DNA of 64,000 bases, taken from NCBI RefSeq assembly GCF_003945595.2, contig NW_024104896.1, positions 62,001-126,000 of the forward strand, given 5' to 3'. A program made the translations under genes and the position numbers. The stretch comes from Pipra filicauda (Eukaryota > Chordata > Aves > Passeriformes > Pipridae). The notes below the pieces were generated by a model that saw only the letters and a list, made by a program, of their open reading frames with translations, ran no database searches and was not told the origin of the DNA. Positions within the stretch are counted from its first letter, which is position 1. The number at the start of each line of letters is the position of its first letter. Positions 21,241 through 31,499 of the stretch are shown here, piece after piece.

Positions 21241-22402
21241 GGGTGGGTCAGCAGACTTGTCTGGGCACTGGTGGTGCTGGGAGCCCCCCCGGCTGCGGGC
21301 GAGGAGCTCTCGGATGAGCAGGGGATGGGAAGGGGGAGGTTGGTGGGAAAAAGGGGGTCAGAGGGGACAGAAGGGGTGGTGGGACCCCAGACTGAGTGGG
21401 AGAGGAGTGGGACCCCCAAGAGCGGAGGGGGAGGGGCACTGAGGTTTGGGCAATGATGTTAAATGGGTGGGAAAGGTCAGAAGAGTGGGGAAAGGGGAGG
21501 GTGGGACCCCCAAACTGAGCATGAGGGGGCTTTGGAGTGGGGGGATGATGTGAGAGAGGGAGGAAAAAAGTGGGGGTTGGGACCCCAGAAGTGATCCTGG
21601 GCAGGCTGGGAGTTGAGGGGACCATGGAAAAGTGGAAGGAATAGGGAGAAGGGTGGAAAAGGGGAGGTGGTCTGGACAGTCCGACAGTCCCATGGGAGTC
21701 TTCGGGCACAGGGGGGTTGGCAAAGGGGGGTGGCCCCCTGAGCTCCCAACTTCCTCTGGGGTACTGGGGCTGCTGGATCCAATGTTCTCAGGGCACAGAC
21801 ATTTCTTTGGGCCAAAGAGCCCTAAAACACTTGACACAGACCACACTTTACCACCAGCTGTTCTCCAACTACTCTGCTGGTTCAGAGCAGCACAGTAGGA
21901 CAGTGGGGACCCCTGGGATCCCCGGGACAACAAAGTGGAGAACCTGGAGAGGGGGAATGTCTGGGAACGTGGCACCCTGAAGGTGAGAGTCAGAGGAGAA
22001 GGGACCCTTGGGACCCCCAACACTCCCAGCATCCCTAAGTGGGACCCCCAGCATCGCAGACAGGGGAGACCCTCCAAACCCCAGAGGGGAGAGACCAGAG
22101 AGGGAACTTCTGGGAGAGATGTTTTGGGCTAATTTTTGTATTTTGGAGTATTTTTAGCTCAATCTCAACTTTTTGCACTTTGGGTGGGCTGGGGTCTTCT
22201 TGCTCTTTCTGAGGGTTTTTTTACCTGATTCTCAGTAGTTTCAGTTTTTCTGGGCTGAATCTTGGTGTTTTGGAGGTTTTTATGGTCACAGGATGCCCGG
22301 TGAGTTCTAGAGATGGACTTGGGCAGGAGGAACCCCCAAGCCAACACGCTCAGCCCTTGTTTTCCCCCCCATCAGGATTTGTCCTTCCCAAAGCTTGGGC
22401 AG
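21241..22402 (+). other. Probable 5' UTR and intron DNA of the zinc-finger gene
   Basis: G-rich then mixed DNA between the CpG island and the first recognised coding exon. About 21440-21750 resembles the inverse of 58460-58970 (shared gggagctcagggggccacc on opposite strands). A polypyrimidine tract and acceptor at 22364-22375 (ccccccccatcag) precede the exon that contains the proposed start codon at 22403. No other exon could be fixed. Confidence 0.45.
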
Positions 22403-23826
22403 ATGAAGGAGGCTGCGAGGAAGAGGAAGATGCCTTGGTCCCCCCAGGCAGGTGAGGAGGAAGTCAGTGTCCCTTTGGGCGGGTGTTGTGCTGGCTCGGT
22501 CAGCCGAGCATGGCCCCGGCTGCAGGACAACCCCGCTGGCGCCGCCGTCCTGCCGGGGCCGGAGTTGGGGGGATGTCCTTGGCCTTCCCTGTGGGCCGGA
22601 GGCAAATCCCCTGCCTGTCCTTCTTGCTTCCTGCCCCAGGCCCCGAGCTGAGGACGGAGAGCCCGGAGGACAAATCCCCCCGGCAGAGCCTGGTGGGAGA
22701 GGCCGTTTTGAAGGGCTCCCCGGCGCAGGAAGGCAGCGGGGAGGAAAAGGGCCGGAGATTCCCCCGCAGGAGGGGCTCCAAAGCCATCCCAGGGTGCTCT
22801 GAGGAGGAAAGAGCCAGCCTGTGCCGGGAAGGCGGCCGGAGCTTGAGGGGGAGCTCTGAGCTGGTGGTCCCTGAGCAGCCTCCCAGCAGGGAAAAGCCCT
22901 TCAGGTGCTTGGAATGTGGGAAGAGCTTCAGGATGAGCACCAACCTCCTCGAGCACCAGCTCATCCACACCGGGGAACATCCCTACACATGTGGGGAATG
23001 TGGGAAGAGCTTCAGGCAGAGCTCCCACCTGATCCGACATCAGCGCATCCACACTGGGGAGTGGCCCTACACGTGTGAGGAATGTGGGAAGAGCTTCAGG
23101 CAGAGCTCTAACCTGATCCGACACCAGATGATCCACACTGGGGAGCTGCCCTACACATGTGGGGAATGTGGGAAGAGCTTCAACTGCAACCCCACCCTGA
23201 TCCGACACAAGCGCATCCACACTGGGGAGCGGCCCTACACGTGTGGGGAGTGTGGGAAGAGCTTCAACTGCAGCTCCCACCTACGCAAGCACTGTCGTAT
23301 CCACCAGCGCATCCACACCAGAGAGCAGCCCTGCACGTGTGGGGAGTGTGGGAAGAGCTTTAGGACGAGCTCCAGCCTCCTCGTCCACCAACGCATCCAC
23401 ACCGGGGAACGCCCATACAAGTGCTTGGAATGTGGGAAGGGGTTTAGGACCAGCTCACATCTCCTCCTGCACCAGCGGACGCACACGGATGAGATGCCCT
23501 TCCGCTGCACCGACTGCGGGAAGGGCTTCAGGCAGAACTCCCACCTCGTCATCCACCGGCACATCCACACCGGGGAGAGGCCCCACAAGTGCTTGGAATG
23601 TGGGAAGAGGTTTCGGATCAGCTCACATCTCGTCCTGCACCAGCGGACACACACGGATGAGAGGCCCTTCCACTGCACTGACTGTGGGAAGAGCTTCAGC
23701 CAGAGCTCCTCCCTCGTCACCCACCGGCGCATCCACACCGGGGAGAGGCCCTACAAGTGTGGGGAGTGTGGGAAGAGCTTTGCCCAGAGCTCTACCTTGA
23801 CCAAACATCAACAGACCCACCGGTAA
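22403..23826 (+). CDS. C2H2 zinc-finger protein, 11 fingers, two coding exons
   Basis: Exons 22403-22451 and 22640-23826 (donor CAG|GTGAGG, acceptor TGCCCCAG) join in phase to give 411 residues. The start is ATG at 22403 ([17 protein letters not shown]). The second exon opens [15 protein letters not shown], a leader I associate with a passerine-expanded zinc-finger family. It then carries 11 C2H2 fingers from [10 protein letters not shown] to [23 protein letters not shown] with TGE(R/W/L/H)P-type linkers. Finger 5 is odd: after HLRKHCRIH there is a second QRIH before the linker. The family binds DNA in the nucleus, usually as transcriptional regulators; the target is unknown. No KRAB, SCAN or BTB domain seen. 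The exon containing the ATG (acceptor near 22375) is also open upstream (DLSFPKLGQ), so a start further 5' is possible. Reading stops at TAA 23824-23826, with a decayed finger downstream. Confidence 0.88.
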
Positions 23827-23895
23827 GAGAAGCGCCTCGAGTGCCCCGACTGCAGGAAGAGCTTCGACTGCTGCTGCAACTCCATCAGCCATTGA
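23827..23895 (+). pseudogene. Remnant twelfth zinc finger beyond the stop
   Basis: Immediately after the TAA the same frame continues EKRLECPDCRKSF, then DCCCNSISH and a stop at 23893-23895. The Cys pair and KSF of a finger are kept, but the expected first His region reads CCCNSISH. The ancestral protein therefore had at least one more finger; the nonsense codon sits at the position of a Thr-Gly-Glu-Lys-type linker. Confidence 0.7.
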
Positions 23896-24081
23896 AGGAC
23901 CCCCGTTGGGTGATCCACAGGGACCCACGTTGGGCACAGACCTGGTGACCCTTGTTCCAGGTGATCCATGCTGGGCACACACCTGGTGACCCTTGTGTCC
24001 AGCCCCTGTCCCGACCCCTCTGACAGTGAGGGTGACCCAGGGTCTTGTTAACTGATCCCTTGGGCAAGATTAGAGTTAGTT

Positions 24082-24118
24082 TATCTATCTATCTGTCTAT
24101 CTATCTATCTATATATAT
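24082..24118 (+). repeat. Microsatellite (TATC)n
   Basis: Tetranucleotide tatc repeat with one tgtc variant, ending in a short (TA) run, in the 3' flank of the zinc-finger gene. Confidence 0.9.
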
Positions 24119-24265
24119 GTAGGGTTCAATTTAGATCAATTTTGTTTCCCTGTAGAGTAGGTTTGGGGCAGTTTTGGCTCCTGTCTATAGTGATATAAAA
24201 CCATAAAAATAACACTTCCTCTCTCTGGCTCCAAGCCCAGCCTGTCCCTTCCAGATGTGGGTGTT

Positions 24266-24440
24266 TCCCCCCCTTCCCCGGGTGGTTCCTTTGCCCCTGG
24301 GCAGCAAAGCCCCCGCTGCTTCTGCAGCTGGAGAGTGTTGGAGCCGTGGACCATTAACATTCCAGTCTCTCCCAGCTCTGCACCCCAAAAGTCGAGAGGG
24401 ATCAATGTGTCCCCTCAAAGTGGCTCAATCCCGTAGCAGT
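24266..24440 (+). repeat. Duplicated block, left copy part B
   Basis: Inverted match to about 56690-56885: cccttccccgggtggttcct, ttgcccctgggcagcaaagc, gagtgttggagccgtggacc, attaacattccagtctctcc and caaaagtcgagagggatcaa all recur on the opposite strand. In the right copy these bases follow directly on the part matched by 18320-18372; here they are separated by about 5.9 kb. No function recognised; it could be a non-coding or 3' UTR exon. Confidence 0.75.
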
Positions 24441-24645
24441 TCATATTCCAGGCAGAATGCCGAAGGGCATCCTGGGACTCAAAGTCCTTCTGTCTCTGTC
24501 GCACGTGCGCAGTGAAGTCCTCAGATGGGAGTGCTTGAGGAGGTCCCATGTCACCGTTTGAAGTGTCTGTATAAGCTTGTGTTGATCTTAATAAAGCTCA
24601 TTGGGTTACTGCACCCCCGTGTCGACTGGGTTCGTGCAAGACAAA
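24441..24645 (+). mobile_element. Retroviral LTR 3' portion and primer-binding region
   Basis: LTR-like order on the plus strand: a tgtataagc TATA-like element (24568-24576), AATAAAGCTC (24591-24600) and an end at gcaagaca (24638-24645). A tggccgccccaatcgggac stretch at 24655-24673 follows and could be a diverged primer-binding site. The U3 start could not be fixed; homology to the duplicated block ends at about 24440, so the LTR is probably truncated or begins there. Confidence 0.55.
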
Positions 24646-25130
24646 TGCTCTAAATGGCCGCCCCAATCGGGACATTCAACAGGCGTCGGTAACCAGAGGC
24701 CACAGGCCTTGGGACATCTTGCCATGGCATCCATCCTGATGGAATTCCAAGGAAAAAGGAAGAGCTCTTCGACAAATTGTGTGCATCAGTCACCTCTGCA
24801 GAAACAGGACAAAAAGGGAAAGAGGACGAAAAAGGACAAAAGAAGAAAAATCCGGCTTCAGCAAACAAGAGGTGACCTATTAGGATGGGAGGGATGTATT
24901 CCCACCCACGAGGGGAGGTGTTCCCCAGAAACGAAAGCAAAAGCTGAAGCTATTTGCCAACTCCTAAAAACGCTGGACAAAGACGTAACAGAAAAAAAAC
25001 CATTGGCGCTCTTAAATTGGATCATCACAAATGAACCGGCACTTCCATTGATGCCTTACGGCTCTTTTAGTTTCTTTTTTTTTTCTAATTTTATAAGCTT
25101 TATAAGTAATTATAAGTAGTAGAAGTAGCT
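24646..25130 (+). pseudogene. Retroviral leader and unassigned reading-frame remnant
   Basis: DNA after the putative primer site. A frame from 24721 stays open to about 25119 and is Lys-rich (KRTKKDKRRKIR), then Glu/Ala/Leu-containing, before running into a T-rich stretch. I cannot assign it to gag, env or an accessory gene. It is described only because its position after an LTR and its open frame suggest retroviral coding origin. Confidence 0.35.
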
Positions 25131-25597
25131 TTTAGAAGTAGCTATATTATATCCCTCACCCTTTGGCACAATAGTTTACACGTTCCCTACCCCATCACCC
25201 CATTTTATGTTCCCCATATCAATCCCTGAATTCCAGTAGAAAATGTTTAGTCTCTTGTCAAGGCAAGGTCTATGCTGTTTAGAGAACACTCATATCTTAG
25301 CCTGAACCACAGAACACGGTCAGAAACTAGGTGACCATGTACCCTTTGTGCTTTGAAGAAGATGAAGATGATGAAGAAAAGCCCCCAGACCCAGTTCCCA
25401 GGGGGTGGGCCAGGGCAAAAGTTACAGGATGGACAAAACTTGAATTGGTCGGGCAGTATTATAAATTGTAACACCTGAACACGGCCTGCGCGCGTGTCCT
25501 GTGATCTTTATGCCTGGGCACAAATTAAACCCTTTTCTTATCTCATCCTCAATTAACTGCTCCGGAGTTGTTTTCCTCAGCACCCTTAGGCATCAGC
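25131..25597 (+). mobile_element. Second retroviral LTR with primer-binding site
   Basis: Ends with the U5-like ttttcctcagcacccttagg catcagc and is followed at 25598-25615 by TGGTGGCCCATATGGGGA, which has the TGG start and length of a primer-binding site. An ATTAAA signal lies at 25526-25531 (cacaaattaaaccc), about 70 bases before the end. The 5' edge was not found. This LTR and leader belong with the gag remnant downstream, which has a different primer site from the LTR at 24.6 kb, so two elements are nested or adjacent. Confidence 0.6.
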
Positions 25598-26020
25598 TGG
25601 TGGCCCATATGGGGAAATCAGAGACCTGAGGCTACTCCAGATTGGAAACTTTCATCCTGCAGGAATTCTTCATCAGCCGGCGTTTTTTAGAATTCCCGCA
25701 GTGATCTAGGGGAGCCCCAGCTCCACAGAACCAAGCATGGAGCACAGAGGTGAGTTAAGAAAAGGGTGAATAAGGAAAAAGTTTTTTTTTTTTGTTAACA
25801 GCTGCAGAAGAGTTTTTATGTTTCCCAGGAGACAGGGAACACGGTGGTACTGGAAAGGCTTGGACTTGGGCCCGGAAGTCGTGAGAGTCAATTTCCGGAG
25901 GCAAAAAGGGTTTCACCGAGTGCAGGTCAGAGTGGATTTGTGTCAGCCTAGGGCTGGGTTTGGTTTTGGTCGGAGGGGGACGCCCTTCCAGAGTGCTCTG
26001 TTGCTACAAGGAGCTGGGGG

Positions 26021-26092
26021 GGCTCTGTAGTTAAGTGGTTAAAGTAACAACTTTGTAACCCTAGACCTGCAGGTTTAAGTCTCGCAGTGAAA
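26021..26092 (+). other. tRNA-like sequence in the retroviral leader
   Basis: Starts ggctctgtagttaagtggtt, which contains an A-box-like TAGTTAAGTGG, and 40 bases later has a B-box-like GGTTTAAGTCTC. The T-arm (gcagg, tttaagt, ctcgc) pairs at four of five positions. The start resembles tRNA-Thr, and TGT sits at 26054-26056 where an anticodon would be, but the anticodon stem and acceptor stem do not pair. It cannot be a working tRNA. It could be a tRNA pseudogene, a captured SINE head, or chance. Confidence 0.35.
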
Positions 26093-26117
26093 AGTTTTTC
26101 TGTGTCTATTAAACAGT

Positions 26118-27475
26118 ATGGGCAGTACACAATCCAAGGGGGTACGGAGGACTCCCCTTTAGTCCTAATTTTACACCCCTGGGACAATCTGAAACACCTT
26201 TAAAGAAGCAAGAACTGTGTTGGTTATCTATGAATGTGTGGCCTTTATACGGGAACCAAAGGGGGTAGCGTGGCCAAAACTTGGAACGTTCGAATTAGAT
26301 ACTGTAATGCAACTTATGATGCTACATAGAGAGGAAAAATGGGAAGAAATCCGGTGTGCAGAATTGTTTCTATTTCTTTTAACGCGGCCTGAGTGGAAAA
26401 AGCAGTACAAGAGAGCCCCGATGGGGAAAAGGAAGCCTGAGAAAGTGGCGGGAGCGAGTCCCGCTGGCGTAGACGATGGAACAGAGGCTGTCGGTTTGGC
26501 CGGAGCGGGCACAGCGGCACAGATAAGATCTATAAGGTCGGCTTTTGTTGGAACTGCTTTCGGCGCGGCAGAGCCGGGCGGGGGTAATACAGACGCTGCA
26601 GGGCTGGCGAGCTCGGAGGTAATGTCTGGTTTGATCGCAGCAGGGATAACAGCAGGAGCGACTCCTGGCCCCACAGGGGCAATGGAAGCGAGACCCTCCC
26701 CGCCTGTTCCAGTGAGTGTGGGGAGAGCAGCCCGTTCCCTTGCAGCTGCACGTGGCTTTGCCGGAGCAGATGGGGTTGTCACGGTAACAGCAGAGGTGAG
26801 CACAGGCACAGCAGAGGAAGTGAGAGCTGAAGTTGTGAGTTCTACCAGTGACGTGACAAGAACTGTGAGGTCTAAAAAGTCAGCTTTTACTGGGGTTGCT
26901 TTCGGCGTGGTGACACCAGAAAAAGTTACTGTAGATGCGGCATCTGTTGTAGAGGGAAGGGAGACTTTAGAAATCGCGGCGAGAGATGCGCCAAGACCAG
27001 CCGGTGTAGTGACGGTGACAGGCATCGGGGTCGCTGGCTCTGACGGTGGCAGTGAAGGTGCCAGCCCCGGGGTGTTTGTGGAACCGAGCAACCCAGCACC
27101 GCAGACAAGCGCTGGAGCCGTTGACTGTCAGTGGCGATAGCGGTGTGAGAGCTGTAAAAACGGGGCTGTGTGCCTCGATTGCAGGGGGGACCCCAGAGCT
27201 GAGTGCTGCGAACACAGCAGACTGTGCCACTGCAGTAGCAAATGCAAAGGCAATAAACTGGTCTAAGATGTATGAAGTTAGACAGGATACGAATGAGTCA
27301 CCCACAGATTTTTCTGAATAAGCTGAAAGATGTCATAAGAAAATACACTGATACTGATATAGAGTCAGACCTGGGGAAAAAACACCTAGTGTATTTGTTT
27401 GTAGGTGTCCTAGTTAGGACAACTGAGACCAGTTCATCAGGGTATGGGTGTAACCCAAAACTGTGTGTTCTATAG
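26118..27475 (+). pseudogene. Gammaretrovirus-like gag, broken
   Basis: Starts with a Gly-2/Ser-type N-terminus (MGSTQSKG, a myristoylation-like pattern) at 26118 but meets three stops before about 26190. From 26217 the same frame is open for 307 codons. It includes a matrix-like WPKLGTFELDTV, followed by a long Ala/Val/Gly/Thr-rich region with two related blocks (SAFVGTAFG near 26537 and SAFTGVAFG near 26880). After a stop at 27138-27140, capsid-like sequence follows (NESPTDF near 27293, then LNKLKD and IRKYTDTD one base out of frame near 27310). NESP-x-x-F and R-x-Y-T are hallmarks of class I Gag capsid. No pol or env follows. Annotated as an old inactive copy. Confidence 0.75.
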
Positions 27476-27479
27476 CCTT

Positions 27480-28015
27480 CCATGCCATTTCCCAGAAACT
27501 GTTATCAATGAACCATTTACACCCTCTGCCCATAGAGCCTGACTCCTCAGGCTACAAACTAGGTGTTAAGAGGCCTGTGAGATAGGAGGATGCTCCTGTC
27601 CTCACACCCTTTGTGGAACTCCCCGCCCTGAGGGAAGTGCTGAGCATTCCTGCCTGAACTGCAGGATATATAATCTTGGAGTCTTGGAACATTTGAAACC
27701 ACTCTGTGGGATCCAGAGAAGGACTGCGGCTCATCGCTCTCAAACAGACTTGGATCACCACCCTATACTGGACTCCAATCACCACTTTTGACCAGACTGC
27801 AACAGCTCTCCCACCAGCAGGTTCTTCCCCTCTCCCTTTACTTTGGACTCAAGCGGGGCCCAAGGAACACCACGTTGTTCATGCCCCAGGGTACTGGGTT
27901 ATACATTTGGGTTTTGTGGGTTAAGACCAATTGTTTGTTTGTATGATTGTACTTACTGTATTATTTTAGTAAATTGTTATTCTGACTTATAATCTCTCCT
28001 TTGAGTTGAGTTCAT
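27480..28015 (+). mobile_element. LTR-like segment
   Basis: Abuts the broken gag. It has a TATA-like ggatatataatc (27663-27674) and, about 300 bases later, a T/A-rich end with gtaaattgttattctgac and ctcctttgagttgag, which is the style of avian ERV LTRs. Boundaries and polarity are tentative and no terminal duplication is visible. Confidence 0.4.
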
Positions 28016-29430
28016 TTCCCCTGCTGGTTAACTCTTAAACCAGCTGGAGTATGGTACAATGGAACTTCATGGCACGAGCGAATTGTAAGGTCCATTGTGC
28101 TTTTTAGCAAGTCAGCCTGATGTCCCCTATTATCAGAGCTGAGTTCTTCCTTGGTTCTGCTACATATTGCAAGATAGATACATCTCCCCTTGAAACACAA
28201 TGGTAGAGGTCATCCATAGGGGTGAGGAAGATGATGATGGGAGGAAGATTCTGTGGGCAGAGGTCGCTCACCCCTTGCCCTACAAGTGGGGCATGCGCAG
28301 ACTGTTGCCATGAGGTGATGATCAGGCGGGGTTTGGCTGCCACTCAGGCATCACCTTATACTGGGTACTGGCCCTACGTGGTGTAATGTGGAGCTGATAA
28401 AATGGGGTGTCAGAGCTGCTGAGCTGAGCGATCCTCATCCTACCACCGAGCCTGTGTTGCTCCGCGGGGACGCCCGCTAAGCACGGGCACCGACCAGCTG
28501 CTGCAGATCCTGACAGCCCTGACCTGTCTGTGTGGGTAAGCACAGGTTATTGAGAGGAAGCAACTGAGAGAACAAACCTTTTAATATCCTTTTAGTGTTC
28601 CTTTAATTCCCCTTTTATGTTTATAGTATTTTTCCTTTAGTTTCCCTCTTTACTAACCAATATCGTGTTATCCATAATATTGTGTTAAGATCCTTTTTTG
28701 GTATCCCTTTTCACTAGTTAATACTGTATTAAATGCTGTTTGTAGTATTTGTTTTAATGCCACCCCATAAGGTAGTTATTTTGTATCTTTTTTTAGTTTT
28801 TAATTCCTCTTGCTGAGTTCATTACTATTATTTTTATTCTCGCTGTAATAAAAGATATTTTGTGTGTTTGAATATTTCTGGCACTTGTCTTTATTCCGGA
28901 CACGTATCCAAATGAACTGCTACACTTTCACCTGCCGTTTCGACCCTCGCCCGTCGCTACAGGACTTTTTGCATGTGGGTAAAGCCTTCGAGCCTGCGCA
29001 ATGGATTTTTTAGGTGAGATGCAGTCTGCGCGGAACTGAACCCACCCTTTAATCCTGAGGTTCATCTGCCAGGGCCGAGCGAGCTTGGACGGTGGCAGCG
29101 AGGTCCTCAGGATGTAGGTTTGATTAGAGTGACCTTCTCTTAGATGGATGGCCTTACAGGGCTAAACGAGCTCCATCTGCCCGGGTTTGGGATTAGAGTT
29201 GTCCTTCTCCTAGGATGACTGCCAGAAGGCTAACGAGCTCATCCTGCCCACGGATGTATTGTATCTGACCCTGCTGTTTTGACCTGTCTGGCATGGGCGA
29301 CCCTACCGAAGGCTGTACCATCGCCAGCATAGCTTGTAACCACACAGGGGCACACAGGCTATGTTCCTGTTAGAACGGTTTGGGAAGTCTTTCATTTCCT
29401 ACTTTACTATCACCTATTTATATACAAACA
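28016..29430. other. Unassigned DNA, transposon-like
   Basis: No gene recognised. An AT-rich stretch (28560-28900) contains a polyadenylation-like taataaaag near 28848. At 29050-29260 a unit of about 70-80 bp appears two to three times in diverged form (gattagagtgaccttctctt, then gctaaacgagctccatctgc; gattagagttgtccttctcc, then gctaacgagctcatcctgcc). This suggests the 3' end or LTR of an unidentified transposon. Confidence 0.4.
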
Positions 29431-30792
29431 TAAGAAGATCCCCAGGAACAACTCTTTGTCCTGCCCACCCTATCAGGATGTAACAGAGCAAAGCAAATAT
29501 ATCCAGAACATGCCGAACCTGGGCAGTAGCCACAGGTGAGCCAAAAACAAGCAGACAAACAAAGTGACCAACCGTTCTGGCCTCCGTACTAATGCAAGGC
29601 TGGGGTGCCTTTCAAGGTTCCAGCTTGTCTGGGACCCCCATGACTCTAAAGGAACGCCACTATCCACCCTGACCATATCCTTCCTCCACTGAGTTACCAC
29701 GTATCTCCAGGTGCACTGCTCACCTGTGACACTTCCTGCAGGAGTACCCCGCTCTCCCTCCTGCCAATCAGAGGACCCCATGGCCCACACTATACCCCTC
29801 CTCTCTCTTCTCCCATCCCCATTCCCCTGTACCCCCCTTCCAATCCATTAACCCCCCTCCCCCTTCCCTTTCCTCCCCAAACCTGGACCACCTCTGTGGG
29901 CTCCAAAGCTGCTCTCTCCTCCTCCATGGGTGTGCAGCAAGTGCCAGAAGGCTCCCACACTCTCTTTCTCCCCTCTTCTGTTGTGGCCTATGCACGCGTG
30001 ACGCCAGGGGAGGCTCCCGGGGGACTCCCAACCAACCCAGGACCCCACCACACACACGCAGCCAGCCTGGGACACACCACTCACACCTCACGGCCAATAT
30101 AAAAAAAAAAAAAAAAATGTAAAGATGATACATGTTAATAAACATCAAAACTCTTCCCTCAGCTCTGTGCAATGTCTCGGCAACATCTGATGTGTCACCT
30201 ATTCACAAGGCATTTCCATACAGGAAGAGCTTTAGACACAAACATAAGAAAAGTTTGTTCTCTGATAGATATAAACACAATTAAGATGTTGACTAATGTG
30301 CTATTTAATCTTCTGAAAGATTGGGCAGCTCCCTGAAGCTCAAAGCATGAAACCAGTCAATTGAGAAGCACTGAATGACCAGAGAGCAACTGGAGGAGGA
30401 AACCAGGGAGCAACAGGAAGGACACACAACCAGCAAGTCTGCTGAAGAGATGTCCTTAGACATGGCCATTTTAACAGGAGAGGTGGAAACACCTGAAGAG
30501 AGAGGGAGATGAAGTTATAGACAGAAGAGTGGTACTACAGGTAGAGGGGTAGATCAGTATTTCTTCTCCTGCCATCAGCACACGTCCAGGAAATTCTTGT
30601 TCTGCCATGGTGGGAAAACTTTGCCATTTCTTAAAAGTACTCCAATGACCCAGTAATGAAAATGTGCTTAAATATTATTTAAATGTAAAAGTATTAAAGC
30701 TGTGCCTCTTTCCAGACAGACATCACTTGTCTGGCCATGACCAGGCAGCACCACAGGTTGTGCTGGATTATGGGGTGTCTCCAGTGGCACAA
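29431..30792. other. Unassigned DNA with a copy of the 7.86-kb repeat
   Basis: No gene seen. 30094-30205 is a direct repeat of 7862-7975 (ccaatataaa, a long A run, then gtaaagatgatacatgtt and caaaactcttccctcagctc). The rest is moderately pyrimidine-rich (29760-29890) or unremarkable. Confidence 0.45.
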
Positions 30793-30860
30793 AGGATTCA
30801 AGGGGCCATTGTGACACTGCAGGGCCTCATGGAACCAAAGGATCCCTGGGACACTGCATG
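30793..30860 (+). repeat. 37-bp minisatellite, locus 2 (two units)
   Basis: Fragment gattcaaggggccattgtga, cactgcagggcctcatggaa and ccctgggacactgca. It is the two alternating unit types of the dispersed 37-bp family in plus orientation, just before an LTR-like element. Confidence 0.8.
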
Positions 30861-30892
30861 ATGAAAAAGGGAATAGAAACAGAGGTGGAAAA

Positions 30893-31490
30893 TGTCATGG
30901 TTTCAGGAGTTTTAGTATTTTAGGCCGTTTTTCCAACCCTGTTTTGGAGGGACTGTCTCTTTAAGAAGGAATTCCTGCCCCACGCTGGGGCTGGGCAGGG
31001 AGGGGAAGAAAGAAGGAAAATGCCAGGCAGCAAATGGAAGTTTTTCTCCTCCCTGGACCCCGGGGCTGGTGCCTGGAGAGTCCCTGTGGCACTGTCCTGC
31101 CCCGGGGCCCTGCTGCTGCCGCCCCGAGCGCTGAGCTCGCTCATCACCACGGCCGGGGAGAGCCCCAGAGTGACCCTGAGCCCAGGAACGTGCTTCTGCT
31201 TGTGCCCCCATTTCCCAGACTTTCTTTGGCTTGCTGGGGTAGAGGGGGGTGGTTATCAGGGAGGACCCTCCACCATTTTCCCCCCTTTGTTCCAGGAGTG
31301 CCAGGTGGGTGAAGAATTCCCCTCTTTGTGGGTAAGCTGTTCCCCGTGTCTTTGTGGTTGCTGCTATTTCCTTGTCAGTAAACTCCTAGTTTTAAGAGTT
31401 TTATCTCTCTGTATTGGTAAGAAATAAAAAGGGAGGGATTAATTTCATTGGAGTTCCCACCCCAATTTTTATCTTTAACCAGTTGCATGA
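30893..31490 (+). mobile_element. Probable solo LTR
   Basis: Begins tgtcatggtttcaggag and ends near ttaaccagttgca. An aataaaa signal lies at 31423-31429 inside a segment (ctgtattggtaagaaataaaa and attggagttcccaccccaat) closely matched by 43520-43575. The 5' half is unlike the 43.1-kb copy. The element is bordered on both sides by 37-bp minisatellite, in opposite orientations. Confidence 0.5.
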
Positions 31491-31499
31491 GGTTGTGCA

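Noticed and set aside
26021..26092. Functional tRNA-Thr gene
   Set aside because: Acceptor and anticodon stems do not pair. Kept as tRNA-like only.
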